Assembly (NCBI GenBank): GCA_964603985.1
Contig: CAZRXG010000016.1
Coordinates: 16,941 to 80,940, forward strand
Reading direction: 5' to 3'
Length of the DNA: 64,000 nucleotides
Source: CAZRXG01 sp964603985
GTDB taxonomy: Bacteria > Chloroflexota > Anaerolineae > Aggregatilineales > UBA3940
In this document: positions 1-9,700 of the stretch, in pieces
Layout of the letters: each line of letters starts with the position of its first letter
Numbering within the stretch: position 1 is the first letter of the stretch
Program-made: the position numbers and the translations under genes
Notes under the pieces: model-generated
Seen by the model: only the letters and a program-made list of their open reading frames with translations
Database searches by the model: none
Told to the model about the DNA's origin: nothing

Positions 1-1
1 G

Positions 2-91
2 GAGCGGCACGAGGGGCAGATCGAGGTGATCAGCCCCCGTTCGGACGGGGCGGGCACGACGTTCACCATCTGGCTGCCGCTGGAGGGCTAG
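2..91 (+). CDS. Histidine kinase, C-terminal end only
   Basis: Twenty-nine codons and a TAG stop are visible; the gene begins before the window. The reading ends in a Gly-Thr-Thr-Phe-Thr-Ile-Trp-Leu-Pro-Leu pattern, which is the last beta-strand of a GHKL/HATPase_c domain, so this is most likely the tail of a sensor histidine kinase. Several other histidine kinases in the window end in the same way. Nothing can be said about its sensor part. A short G-rich gap of about 60 bases separates it from the next gene on the same strand. Confidence 0.75.
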   Translation, partial: ERHEGQIEVISPRSDGAGTTFTIWLPLEG

Positions 92-150
92 CGGCTGGCG
101 GTTGGGCCGGGCTGCCGTCCGGGGAGTGTTTCTGGGTGAGGGGGAATCGC

Positions 151-480
151 ATGAGCACCACGACCATTTTTCACGAGTACGAGCGTCTTCTGGACGCGCG
201 GCTGGCGCAGGACGAGATCACGCCTGCCACCCGCGACAATTACCTGAACGACGCCAGCCGCGTGGTTGAGATCCTGCTGATGTGCATCCCGACGGCGGCC
301 ATCCAGGGTTACATGGAGGCGGCGGGCTATCAGGGCGACTACCGCCTGATCATCGAGACGCTGCGCGAGCTGGCCCGCGAGCCGCGTCACACGGCCTTTG
401 ACGAGGTGGTGTGGGAGCGGCGCGAACTGGTGAAGCGCCGTCAGCAGGAGGACGATCAGAAAACGTTGCCGGGAATATGA
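151..480 (+). CDS. Hypothetical protein, 109 aa
   Basis: I do not recognise this protein. The ATG at 151 is preferred over the upstream in-frame GTG at 136 because a GAGGGGG ribosome-binding site lies about 6 bases before it. The product is mostly helical, charged and soluble, with no signal peptide, no membrane segment and no cysteine motif; it ends in a strongly charged Lys/Arg/Glu/Gln helix. It lies 59 bases downstream of a histidine kinase gene on the same strand, so the two may be cotranscribed, but no functional link is visible. After the stop there is a 6-bp inverted repeat (498-503/516-521) without a T-run. Confidence 0.6.
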   Translation: MSTTTIFHEYERLLDARLAQDEITPATRDNYLNDASRVVEILLMCIPTAAIQGYMEAAGYQGDYRLIIETLRELAREPRHTAFDEVVWERRELVKRRQQEDDQKTLPGI

Positions 481-652
481 CCGGGCGGGCGGCCACCGGC
501 ACCTGAATCTATACTGGTGCCACCACCCCCTGCTCTGGCGTTTTGTCTAACTTAAGGGGTGATACATACTTTTGGGGCAGGTCATTCGCCGAAAACTCAA
601 TCCGAAGTAGTAAGGAAAGAGTTCGTTCGGCACCACACGCTCAATGAAATGG

Positions 653-1063
653 CTAACGCTTGGGTACCACGCCAAGCTGCTGCATCAGGCTCAGAGTATC
701 GGTGGTGCCCCATGATTCAGCGAGCTTACCTCCGACGATTCTCTTGATGCTCGTGTCGTGCATTTCAATCCGGTTGCCGGTCGGGGCGATGCCCATAAAC
801 TGGCCTTTGTGCGTGCCTGTTATGGTCACCTGATAGGCAACCTTGTCGCCTTCTGCGACCATGTTCTCAACGGTGAAGCTACTGTCAGGAAAGGCAGAGA
901 AGAACATGGACGTCCTTTGCTTAAGTTTGCCCAAGGAAATGTCCCCGTTGGGGGTATGCTCAATGTAGCTTGGGTCATAAGACTCAAATAACGCAGCCAA
1001 GTCTTTCCGTGTGCAGAGTTCGTACAGGCGACGAACAATAGCCTTGTTCTCTTCGATGGACAT
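653..1063 (-). CDS. SnoaL-like ester cyclase family protein (NTF2 fold), 136 aa
   Basis: The protein begins with the helix typical of the SnoaL/polyketide-cyclase-like group (N-K-x-I-V-R-R-L-Y-E) and has the family's central pattern: a Tyr-Ile-Glu-His stretch near residue 33, then F-F-S-A-F-P-D-S near 54-61, then Gly-x-x-M-G-I-x-P-T-G-N near 89-99. Family members are small cone-shaped alpha+beta proteins that act as cyclases, isomerases or simple ligand-binding proteins; the substrate cannot be read from sequence. Length is normal for the family. An AGAGGAGG ribosome-binding site lies just before the ATG. It stands alone, facing the hypothetical gene before it, with an IS remnant behind it. 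Confidence 0.8.
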   Translation of the reverse strand: MSIEENKAIVRRLYELCTRKDLAALFESYDPSYIEHTPNGDISLGKLKQRTSMFFSAFPDSSFTVENMVAEGDKVAYQVTITGTHKGQFMGIAPTGNRIEMHDTSIKRIVGGKLAESWGTTDTLSLMQQLGVVPKR

Positions 1064-1252
1064 GATCAGCCTCCTCTGTTTTGTGGATTACCGATAACGC
1101 TCTGCGCGTCAGCCGCGCCGCGATTTCTCCGAAGTGCGTTTCAATTCAGAGTACCAAACTGAACTTTCGGTGCTGTCAGTATATCTGGATTTTGGGTGAA
1201 GGGGAAGTGAGGCTACACTGAGCAGACCAATCCTGCTCTAAGAGGTGCCCGC

Positions 1253-1633
1253 ATGCTCAAGTCCATTGCACAACCATCGCCTGACTTATGCTCGACCGAC
1301 CTCTCCCTGGGCGCTCACCAGGCGCTGAACTATTATCATGAACGCTGGGGCTGTGAAGTGGCGAATTGGTACATCGCTGAGAAGCTAGGCTGGGCCGACT
1401 GCCGGTTGTGGCATGTTGAGTCGGTTGACAAGTATCTGGTCGTACTCTGGCTGGCGCTCGCTTATCTCGAAGTCCGCAAAGCAAGCAGCTATGCTCATCG
1501 CAACCTGGCTGATGTCATTCGCTTGCATCGCCAGGAACACGCCAGAGCCCTGCTGGAAGAGGCCTGTCGATTAGTACTGCAAACCCGTGACCTGCGGCAA
1601 GTCTTTGACCGTTACTCACTGGCAGCGGCTTGA
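1253..1633 (+). pseudogene. Remnant of an IS transposase (C-terminal part)
   Basis: The 126-residue reading contains the C-terminal hallmark of DDE transposases of the IS4/IS701 type: Tyr-Tyr-His-Glu-Arg-Trp-Gly-Cys-Glu-Val (the Y-x-x-R-W-x-x-E signature with the last catalytic Glu), then G-x-x-D-C-R-L-W and a hydrophobic helix L-V-V-L-W-L-A-L-A-Y-L. Only about the last third of a transposase is present and the first two DDE Asp residues are missing, so this is a dead fragment. The ATG at 1253 may be accidental. I found no terminal inverted repeats or target duplication. A short rearranged gene under another name is possible, but the Y-(2)-R-W-(2)-E spacing argues for a transposase. Confidence 0.6.
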
Positions 1634-1687
1634 ACCTGACTGATTGACTCATCATGACCACCTTGTCGCTCTCCTCAAGGGAGGGTT

Positions 1688-1710
1688 GTTTCAGGCTGAA
1701 CACCTGAAAC
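1688..1710. terminator. Perfect 8-bp hairpin between convergent genes
   Basis: GTTTCAGG (1688-1695) and CCTGAAAC (1703-1710) form a perfect stem with a 7-base loop, between the transposase remnant (+) and the hydrolase gene (-). There is no clear T-run, so it may be a weak bidirectional terminator or a leftover end of the IS element. Confidence 0.35.
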
Positions 1711-1725
1711 CAAAACAACGATAGT

Positions 1726-2847
1726 TTATTCCAGTTGTTGATCGAGATTCCGGAAAGTCCAGTTCTGCACCTGCTCAACGATTTCCTCAATGACCTCAAT
1801 CAGCGCATCCGGCTGGTCAAGCATCGGGACGTGATTGCTGTCCGCGATGAAGATGTAGCGCCCACCCGCCGAGTTCTCTGCCGCCTCCCGGCACCACTTC
1901 TCCATGATAGGCCCGCGCCGGGCGTTTAACCTGGCCCGCTCCGCGTTGGCTTCACTCTGGAACCGCAGCATATCGGTCTGGACGACGTAGAGCGGAATGT
2001 CCGTCGGCAGCGGTGTGCTGGCTGCCCGGCGGAGATCGTCGTTATACGCTTCGAAGTGTTTCAGCTTGGCCTGTACTGCCGTCGATGTCCCCCGCCGCGC
2101 TGCGATCCGGTCGTAGGCATCCCAGTCAAATAGTTCCTTCGCCCGTGGGGACAGGCGCTCGTTCATCGCCCATTCGTTGTTCGGGACGTTAAACAGATTG
2201 TAGTACAGACGGCTGAAGCCTGCCGGGCTTAATCCCTGCATCAGGTCCCATACCATCGGGCTGATGTCGCTGCTGTACCATTCGACCATCTCCGGGGTGA
2301 GCACGTCGGGGTCCAGCCACACGATCCCCGCCAGATGTGGATTATCCGGATACCGGTCGGCGTAGAATATAGTCGTGTTTGAGCCTGTGGCAAGCGCAAC
2401 CAGGATGACCTCTTCTTCGCCCAGCGCGGTCAGCGCGGCGTGGAGGTCGTCGGCTGCGCTGTTGTGTGAGGTCCCCTCAGGGTTCGGGTCGCTCCAGGCC
2501 TGCCCGGCGTAATCGAAGGTGTAGATCCGCATCGACTCGGCCAGGGCCGGTTGTACGCCTGCCCACCACCCCGAATCGAGCGACACCCCATTTGCAAACC
2601 CAAAGATCAACACCACGGCCGGGCCGTCGTGCTCCAGCCCTAACCCGCGCATGTAGACGTTGCGCCCGCCGATGTCAACCAGCAGCCCGCCTTCCGGCGG
2701 CTCGACGCGGCTGGCCCGCGCATCTTTGACTTTCGTCAGGATGAAATTGAGCACGATGCCCGCCACGAGCAGCCCCAGCAGGCCCAACCCGATCCGCTTC
2801 ATCCACATCCAGAAAGGTCGCCTGTTTTTTGGTGTGTCTTTTGACAT
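1726..2847 (-). CDS. Membrane-anchored alpha/beta-hydrolase-fold protein without the nucleophile Ser, 373 aa
   Basis: The reading frame opens at 2982, but the ATG at 2847 is the likely start because it places a basic stretch (R-R-P-F-W-M-W-M-K-R) directly before one transmembrane helix (about residues 16-36); upstream codons look non-coding. The rest is an alpha/beta hydrolase: a Val-Val-Leu-Ile-Phe-Gly-Phe oxyanion strand, a D-Y-A-G-x-A-W-S-D loop, and a C-terminal Asp-Ser-Asn-His with the expected catalytic His. At the nucleophile elbow, where G-x-S-x-G is expected, the sequence is Ala-Leu-Ala-Thr-Gly, with Ala153 in place of Ser. It may be catalytically dead, or use the nearby Ser156. The domain probably sits outside the membrane. 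The gene faces the IS remnant. Confidence 0.75.
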   Translation of the reverse strand: MSKDTPKNRRPFWMWMKRIGLGLLGLLVAGIVLNFILTKVKDARASRVEPPEGGLLVDIGGRNVYMRGLGLEHDGPAVVLIFGFANGVSLDSGWWAGVQPALAESMRIYTFDYAGQAWSDPNPEGTSHNSAADDLHAALTALGEEEVILVALATGSNTTIFYADRYPDNPHLAGIVWLDPDVLTPEMVEWYSSDISPMVWDLMQGLSPAGFSRLYYNLFNVPNNEWAMNERLSPRAKELFDWDAYDRIAARRGTSTAVQAKLKHFEAYNDDLRRAASTPLPTDIPLYVVQTDMLRFQSEANAERARLNARRGPIMEKWCREAAENSAGGRYIFIADSNHVPMLDQPDALIEVIEEIVEQVQNWTFRNLDQQLE

Positions 2848-2912
2848 AGACGTAGTCCCTGTGGGTGATTCAGACGCTTTGCCCCATGTTAATGGCAAAC
2901 CGGGGATGCGGC

Positions 2913-2950
2913 AAACCCGCCGGTTGCCTGGAAAGCTGACCGGCGGGTTT
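2913..2950 (-). terminator. Inverted repeat downstream of the three-GAF kinase gene
   Basis: Two perfect 12-base arms (2913-2924 and 2939-2950; AAACCCGCCGGT and its complement) flank a 14-base loop, 60 bases past the stop of the kinase gene on the minus strand. The stem is very stable but the T-run is only three bases, so termination may be partial. Confidence 0.5.
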
Positions 2951-3008
2951 CTCGATGCCTGGTGTTTTGTTGGCGCGTTCACCGGGTACGTTGGAACGCC
3001 GATATAAT

Positions 3009-6000
3009 CTAGGCTTCCTTGGCCTCCTTGGAAGCGCCAACCTCTTTGGGCTGCGGGGCAGCCTCAGGCTTCTCGGCGGGTGCTTTGGCATCCTCGGCTT
3101 CGGGCGGGGCATGCGAAACCGGCAGCGTGAAGGTGAAGACGCTGCCGCCGTCGGGGTTATCATCAACCCAGATGCGCCCCCTGTGCGCCTCGATCGCCAT
3201 CCGGCAGAAGGCCAGTCCCAACCCCGCGCTGCGGCGGCGGCCTTTCTGGCCGGGCACCTGGGAGAAGCGGTCGAAGATCTTGTCCTTGTAATCGTCCGGC
3301 ACGCCCGGCCCCTTGTCGGCGATCTCCACCTGCACGAACTCGTCGTCCGCAGCCGGCTTGGCGTGCAGCGCGACCAGCGAGCCGGGGGGCGCGAACTTGA
3401 GCGCATTGTCGACCAGATTGAGCACCACGCGCTCGATCATATCGCGGTCGACGTACAGGTAGGGCAGGCCGTCGGGCGCGTCGACCTTGATCACGGCGTT
3501 GACTTCCTGGGCAAGCGGCATAAGCTCCCTGGCCGCATCCTCCAGGATCACGTTGACGCTCTCGACCGAGGGGTCGATAGCCAGTTCGCCGTGCTCCATG
3601 CGTGACAGGTCGAGCAGGTTGTTGACCAGGTTGAGCAGCTTCTTGACCGCCCGCGTGCTCACGTCGGTGGCCTGCTCGACGATCTTGTCGTCCGCGCTTA
3701 CCCGGTCCCCGATCAGCCGCATGCCGCCCATGACCGCCTGGAGCGGCGCGCGCAGGTCGTGGACGATCATGCTGATCAGGTCTTCGCGTGCCTCCTCCAG
3801 CTCTTTCTGTTCGGTCACGTCGCGGAAGAGCAGCAGCAGCCCGATGAAGTTGCCCTGCTCGTCGGGGACGGCAGCCGCCGTGCGCTCGACGAAGCGGGGA
3901 CGGGTGCCGCTGCGCACCACGTAGAGGTCGGTTGTGAGCGGCATGTTGGGGTTGCGGAACCCCTGGCGCATCAGGGCGGCAAGCTCGCCTTCGCGGTAGC
4001 CCAACCCCTCGCCCAGTGCGGTCAGGGGGTCGGCCAGGAACTGGTCGGGGGTGCGCTGGCTGAAATCCTGGCGGGCGAAGTCCCAGAAGTCGCCCATGCG
4101 GGTGTTGGTCATCACGATGCGCGACTTGGGGTCGATCATCACCAGGCCGTCGTTGCTGGCGTCGAGGATGGCGTGCAGCCGGTCGCGGACCATCTGGGCG
4201 CGGCGGTAAAGCTGGGCGTTGCGGATGGCGACGGCGGCTTGCATCGCAAGCTGGCTGACGTAAGCCACGTCCTCCTCGCTGAAGGCGTCCAGCATCTCGC
4301 TCTCCAGCGTGATGGCACCGATGGTGCGGTTCTCGACCGTGATGGGGACGCTGAGCTGCGAGCGCGGGCCGGTGGTGTCGTCCGGGTCGTCGACGGAGGT
4401 GAGCAGGGTTTCACCGCTCTGCAGCACCTTGTCGGACACGGTTTCGGCTACGTGGTGCGGGGCGCGGGCGCTTTTAGCCGGGTCGAAGCCGCGCCAGGCC
4501 ACCATGTTCATGCCCTCCTGCTCCTCGCCGAACTCGGCGTCGTGGGTGAGCACCAGCACGCCCGCGCCGGCGCTGCACCCCTCCATGGCGGTGTCGATGA
4601 TCAGGTCGAAGATGGTCTCCAGGTCGAGCGTGGCGCTGAGGCGGCGGTTGATGTCGGCCATGTGCACGATCTGGCCGACGCGCCGTGATAGCTGGATGTC
4701 GACGCGCTGGTAGATGCGGGCGTTGACGATAGCCAGCGCGGCCTGGTTGGAGAAGGTTTCGAGCAGCTCGATCTCGCCGTCAGAGAAGTAATGCGGCTCC
4801 TCGTAGAAGACGGCCAGCAACCCGATTGACTGCTTTTGAGCCTGCAAGGGCAGGTAGGCGTAGGCGGCGAAGTCCTCGCGGTCGGCCAGCAGCAGCGCGC
4901 CCGGCGAAATCGATGTGCCTCTGGCATCCACGTCGGGGACGACGATGGTCTGGCCTTCGTCCATCACCTGTTTGCGCTCGGCGTCGGCCAGGGTCGTGCG
5001 GGCGTCCCTGGCCTGGATGAGATGCTCCGGGGAGAATCCCTGGGCGTGGGCCAGCAGCAGATCGGGCGAGTCGGGCGTGCGGGGGGCGCTCTGAAGCAGG
5101 TAGATGGCCGCCTTATCGCACCCAGCCACCTCGATGATCGAGTCGGTGATCAGCTCCAGCACGCGCTCCGGGTTGAGCGAGGCGTTCATCAAGGTGCCGA
5201 TCTGGTTGAGGCGGGCAAGCTGGCTGGCCTGCTGCTGGGCGGCCTCGTAGAGCGTGGCGTTCTCCAGGGCGACGCTGGTCTGGGTGGCGATGGCCCCGAA
5301 CAGGTCCAGGTCGGCCTCGTCAAAAGAGCGGTCCGGCTGCTGGCCGTGATCCAGCCAGGTGTAAACGCAGCCCAGCAGTTGGGTGGAGGACATCAGAGGG
5401 ACGCCCATCCAGGCGCGCGCCTTGGGCGGGTTGTCGGCCTTGATCTGCCTGGCCTTCTGATCGACCGGGTCGGCCAGTAGGATGATGCCTTCGCCGAGCA
5501 CTTTCTGGAGGAAGCTGTCCGGTTCGCGTGGCAGCTCGCGCTCGGCCCGTTTGCCGCCCTCGACGGCGAAGGCCATCCGCCACTCCGGGGTTTCCGCGTC
5601 GGGGTTCTTGTTCAGGACGACGTGCAGGTTCTTGACGTGGAGCAGGTTGGCAACCTGGTAGTAGGTCGTCTCGAGGAGCTTATCGGTTTGCAGGCTGGTG
5701 CGCAGCGCGCGGCTCATCGCCGAGAAGGAACGCAGTTGCGAAACCTGCACGTTCAATGTGTCCTGGGCCACCGTCAGGCGGTTGACGACGATCACAATCG
5801 CGAGCATGATCGCCACGAAAACGAAGAAGCTGACCGGCCCCAGCCGGGCCAGTGCCAGGACGCTGAAGGGGATCGGCACCAACGGCAGGAGCTGAATGCC
5901 CAGCAAAGCGCGCCGGTTCTCGATCAGGGTGGGGACGATCTTGATCTGCCGCAGCCACAGGTCGCCGATCAGCATCAGGTTGTAGACGATCAGGTAGACG

Positions 6001-6488
6001 ACCGGCGCGGTCAGCACAGGTGACAGGTCTTGCAGAGTCGTGATGTTGGTCAGCGGTGGGGTCGCGCCCAGCTCGCGGTACGCCCAATCGGCGGCCAGCA
6101 GGCTGAAGCCGTTCTGGGCCAGGGGCCACATCACCGCCTCGCCCAGCGCCATCCACCAGACGGCGTGCTGGTCGCGCAGCCGGTACCACGCCTGCGCCAG
6201 TTGCCCGGCGCCGCCGAGCATCAACCCGACCGTCAGCACCGCTGCGCCGGTTTCGAGGCCCAGCGCCAGGTAGGCCATCAGGATGGCAGCCGGTAGAAAC
6301 GTCACCTGCCCGAAAGTGACGTTCACGCCCAGGTTCCACACCAGGGCAATCAGCAGCACCTGGGACGCGATCAGCAGCCAATCCATGAGAGCGAGGGCGC
6401 GCAGGTCGGGCCACAGCAGGCCGGTGATAGCCAGCATCCCGACCCCGGTTACCCATCGAGCGATTGCGTCGCGCTTTTCTGGTGTCAT
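3009..6488 (-). CDS. Membrane hybrid-sensor histidine kinase: 7TM-like region, 3 GAF, PAS, HisKA, HATPase, 1159 aa
   Basis: Residues 1-235 hold several hydrophobic helices, followed by three GAF-like modules (about 265-410, 425-595 and 615-770), each introduced by a helical linker with repeated 'L-N-x-I-G / L-S-A-T-L-D-L-E' themes. A PAS domain follows (about 780-900) and then the HisKA helix with Met-Ile-Val-His-Asp-Leu-Arg-Ala-Pro-Leu, where the His is the phosphoacceptor. The ATPase domain has the N box (N-L-V-D-N-A-L-K-F), G1 (D-K-G-P-G-V-P) and G2 (G-L-G-L-A-F-C). A 35-residue Ala/Pro/Lys/Glu tail ends the protein. There is no receiver domain and no response regulator gene nearby, so the partner is unknown. 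The multiple GAF domains suggest input from small ligands or redox signals. Confidence 0.92.
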   Translation of the reverse strand: MTPEKRDAIARWVTGVGMLAITGLLWPDLRALALMDWLLIASQVLLIALVWNLGVNVTFGQVTFLPAAILMAYLALGLETGAAVLTVGLMLGGAGQLAQAWYRLRDQHAVWWMALGEAVMWPLAQNGFSLLAADWAYRELGATPPLTNITTLQDLSPVLTAPVVYLIVYNLMLIGDLWLRQIKIVPTLIENRRALLGIQLLPLVPIPFSVLALARLGPVSFFVFVAIMLAIVIVVNRLTVAQDTLNVQVSQLRSFSAMSRALRTSLQTDKLLETTYYQVANLLHVKNLHVVLNKNPDAETPEWRMAFAVEGGKRAERELPREPDSFLQKVLGEGIILLADPVDQKARQIKADNPPKARAWMGVPLMSSTQLLGCVYTWLDHGQQPDRSFDEADLDLFGAIATQTSVALENATLYEAAQQQASQLARLNQIGTLMNASLNPERVLELITDSIIEVAGCDKAAIYLLQSAPRTPDSPDLLLAHAQGFSPEHLIQARDARTTLADAERKQVMDEGQTIVVPDVDARGTSISPGALLLADREDFAAYAYLPLQAQKQSIGLLAVFYEEPHYFSDGEIELLETFSNQAALAIVNARIYQRVDIQLSRRVGQIVHMADINRRLSATLDLETIFDLIIDTAMEGCSAGAGVLVLTHDAEFGEEQEGMNMVAWRGFDPAKSARAPHHVAETVSDKVLQSGETLLTSVDDPDDTTGPRSQLSVPITVENRTIGAITLESEMLDAFSEEDVAYVSQLAMQAAVAIRNAQLYRRAQMVRDRLHAILDASNDGLVMIDPKSRIVMTNTRMGDFWDFARQDFSQRTPDQFLADPLTALGEGLGYREGELAALMRQGFRNPNMPLTTDLYVVRSGTRPRFVERTAAAVPDEQGNFIGLLLLFRDVTEQKELEEAREDLISMIVHDLRAPLQAVMGGMRLIGDRVSADDKIVEQATDVSTRAVKKLLNLVNNLLDLSRMEHGELAIDPSVESVNVILEDAARELMPLAQEVNAVIKVDAPDGLPYLYVDRDMIERVVLNLVDNALKFAPPGSLVALHAKPAADDEFVQVEIADKGPGVPDDYKDKIFDRFSQVPGQKGRRRSAGLGLAFCRMAIEAHRGRIWVDDNPDGGSVFTFTLPVSHAPPEAEDAKAPAEKPEAAPQPKEVGASKEAKEA

Positions 6489-6612
6489 GTTGTAATCATA
6501 CCATAGAGCCTGTCAATATGAGTACCGCCGTCGTGGTTGAGGACCCGGCAATCGAGATCGTTTTAGAGGCGGATGCGCCGCACCTCAAGTATACGCGCCG
6601 TAACCATATCGC

Positions 6613-6634
6613 ATATGGGGATTTTCCCCCATAT
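6613..6634. repeat. Perfect 8-bp hairpin between two kinase genes
   Basis: ATATGGGG (6613-6620) pairs with CCCCATAT (6627-6634) around a 6-base loop, in the 227-base gap between the two large kinase genes. It lies downstream of the seven-GAF gene and upstream of the three-GAF gene, both on the minus strand. No T-run follows, so it could be a weak terminator or a binding site near the second gene's promoter. Confidence 0.35.
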
Positions 6635-6715
6635 TTCCCGGTAAATGGCAGCACGCTTCCCCCGCCGGGTTGACCGTACCCCGGCCACACCGGACCGCGC
6701 CGCGCGCCCGGCGGG

Positions 6716-9700
6716 CTACTGTCGCGGGCCGGGCTGGAGGTTGGTCGGCAGGGTGAAGTGGAAGGCGGCGCCGCCCTCTGGCCCGTCATCCACCCAGATG
6801 CGCCCGCCGTGTGCCTCGACTGCCAGACGGCAGAAGGTCAGGCCAAGCCCGGAGCCTTTCGAGCCGCGCTGGCGGTCACTTTCAAGCCGGAAAAAGCGTT
6901 CGAAGATGCGCTCGCGGAATTCGGGGGGGATGCCCTCGCCGGTGTCGGAGACGGTGACCGTCTGGAGGACGTTGCCGGGTTCAATCGCGATGCGAACCTG
7001 GCCGCCGTCGGGGGTGTGGCGCAGCGCGTTGTCGAGCAGGTTGATGAAGACACGCCCGATCTGGTCGCGGTCGACCGCGATGTCGGGCAGGTCGTCGGGT
7101 GCGTCAATGTCCACCTTGATGCCGGCGTCGGTCGCCAGGGTCTCCAGCGTCCGCAGCGCGCGCTCGGCAAGCTGCCGCAGGTTGACCGGCACGATCACGA
7201 GCGGCATCTCACCGAACTCAAGCTGGCTGACGTCCAGGATTTCCTCGACCAGCCCCAGCAGGCTGTTGGCGCTGGCAAAGGCGACCTCCAGCGTGGTCTG
7301 GATCGTCTCCAGGTCAGGGATGTCGGGCGCAGCCTCAAATTCGTCGAGGGCCATGTGCAGGCCGGAGATCACGCCGCCCAGCGGGCTGCGCAGGTCGTGC
7401 ACCAGCATGTCGGCCATGTCCCGGCGGTAGGCTTCCAGGTCACGCTCCTGGGTGATGTCGCGCAGGATGAACAGGCGGCCCAGCACCTCACCGTTGTGGC
7501 CGATCACACCCAGGGAGATCTCCTCGATGACGCGCGGGACGGGACGGGTGAGCGTGTAATGGCGGCGCGTGATCAGGGTGGGGGTGCGGCGGGCGTCGAC
7601 CATCACCTCGCGTATCTCGTCCAGGGAGGCCATGTCCTCCGATCCCCGCAGGGTGCTGACTTCCCTCAGCATGTCGTCGTAGTGCCGCCCCACGTAGTCA
7701 CTGGTGTGCAGGTTGAGCAGGTACTCGGCGCGCGGGTTGACCATCGTCAGCCGCCCCTCCACGTCGAACATCAGAATGCCGTCGTGGATGCTGTCCAGGA
7801 TGGCCTGCGAGCGATCGCGGTCGGCGCGCATCTGGTCGGCCAGCCGCGCGTTGGCGATGGCAACCGTCGCCTGGTCGGCCATCACCCGCCACAGGTCAAG
7901 CTCCTCCTGGCTCACCTCGCGCTCTGTCGTGACATCGTAAAGCTCAATTGACCCGACCGGTTCTCCCCGGCCATAAAGCGGCTGGAGGACCATCGTTCGC
8001 ATCCCCCGGTCAGTCATGTGCTGCCGGTCGGCGGCCCTGGTTGAGGGGTCGTTCAGCCGGGCGACGATTGAGGCCCCCGTCTCCAGTGCATCCTGCCAGC
8101 CGGGGTGTACGGATAGCTTATAGACGGGGCCCGCGCCGGGCGGCCAGAACAGGTTGTTATACTCAACGTGAGTGCGGATCACGCCTTCCGGCGCGTACCA
8201 CGCCGAGAGCATGCACGTGCCGCCGCCGCTCGCCTCGACGAGTTTTTCGGCCAGCTCAAATAACCTCTCGCGGGGATTGTCCGGCAGGGGCGCGACCAGC
8301 CGCTCAGCTGCCTCGTCCAGGACGTGCAGGCAGCGCTGCCGGGCGTCCTCATCGAGCGCCATGACTGTGCCCGTGCTGCCGACCTCGGCCAGGCCGATAA
8401 CCTCCTCGCCCGCGCGCAGCGCGAACATCAGCATCGACGTCAGACCGGCCCTGGCTATCAGCGCCAGTTCCGCTTTGTCTGCGCCGGGCATCAGGCTGTA
8501 AATCGCTTCGGGTTCGCCGCTTTCCAGCACGCGGGCTGTGACGGGATAGTCGTCCAGCGCGTGTGACGGGCCTCCCTCCGGCGGCCAGACGGCGCGTGTA
8601 TACTCGGCCAGGCTGTAGACCAGGTCGGTCTCGCGGTCCCACTCGGTGATGACACACACGTGGAAGCCGCTGATCTGGAGCAGGTGCCGGGCCAGCGTCA
8701 GCAGCACCTGGCCCAGCTCGAGCGAGGAGGCGATGGCGGCGCTGGCCTCAAGCAGCCACTCGGCGATCTGGCGCTGCCGCCGCTCGCTCTCGTGGAGCTG
8801 GGTGCTGCCGATGGCGACGGCGGCCTGCGCGGCCAGCAGATCGAGGAAGCGCAACATGTCCTCGTCCGGCGCGGTCGACTTCTCGAAGGCGATATTGAAC
8901 GTCCCCAGAATCTGATCCCCGCGCTTGATCGGGACGCTGACCAGGGGCACGTCCCAACCGGGCTGGCCCCACATCTCAGCCGTAAGCTCGTGCGTGGCCG
9001 GGTCGGTGATGACGACGCGCTCGCCCGTGTGGATCGCCCTGGCCGTCGTGCCGTCGGGACGGGGGGTAGAGAACTCGCGGTCGACCTCGCCCGACGCCCA
9101 CAGACTGGTTCCGAAGGTGATCGTGTCGCTCTCCTGATCGTACAGGTAAATGTGGATGTCAACCGCCTGGATGCGCTTCATCGCCTCGCGGGCGATGGCC
9201 TGCAACGTCTGCTTGGTGTCGGTGGAGGAGAGCATCTCGACGGCCAGGGCACGCAGTGTCCCCAGTTCGTCGGCGCGCTGCTGGATGGTTTCAAACAGGC
9301 GCGCGTTCTGGATGGCGATGGCGGCGTGCTCGGCCAGGTTGGCGACGAAGCGGGCGTGATCGGTGGTAAAAGCGTCGAGCCGGGTGCTCTCCAGGTTGAT
9401 CACGCCCAGACGGTGATCGTCGAGGATGATGGGGGCGGCCAGCTCGGAGCGGGTCTCGTCGCGTGCTGCCAGGTAATCCGGGTCGCGGGTAACGTCGCCC
9501 ACCAGGATCGTCTCCCCGGTTCGCAGCGCCCGGCCGGTCACCCCGCCGACGGACGGCCACTCACCGTCGGATTCGCCCTCCGGCGGGCCTTCTCTGAAAA
9601 TAGGCCGCAGCATGTGCTTCTGCTCGTCGAGCAAGGCCACCTCGCCGAACTCCGCCCCGGTCGCGGACGTGGCGGCTCGGGTGACCTGCTCGATCACGGC

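Noticed and set aside
559..747. Short plus-strand ORF of 62 codons
   Set aside because: It overlaps the SnoaL-like gene on the other strand, has no ribosome-binding site and no sensible composition.
6518..6673. Possible 51-codon ORF between the two large kinase genes
   Set aside because: It has no ribosome-binding site, runs through the 6613-6634 hairpin and ends in low-complexity Pro/Gly.
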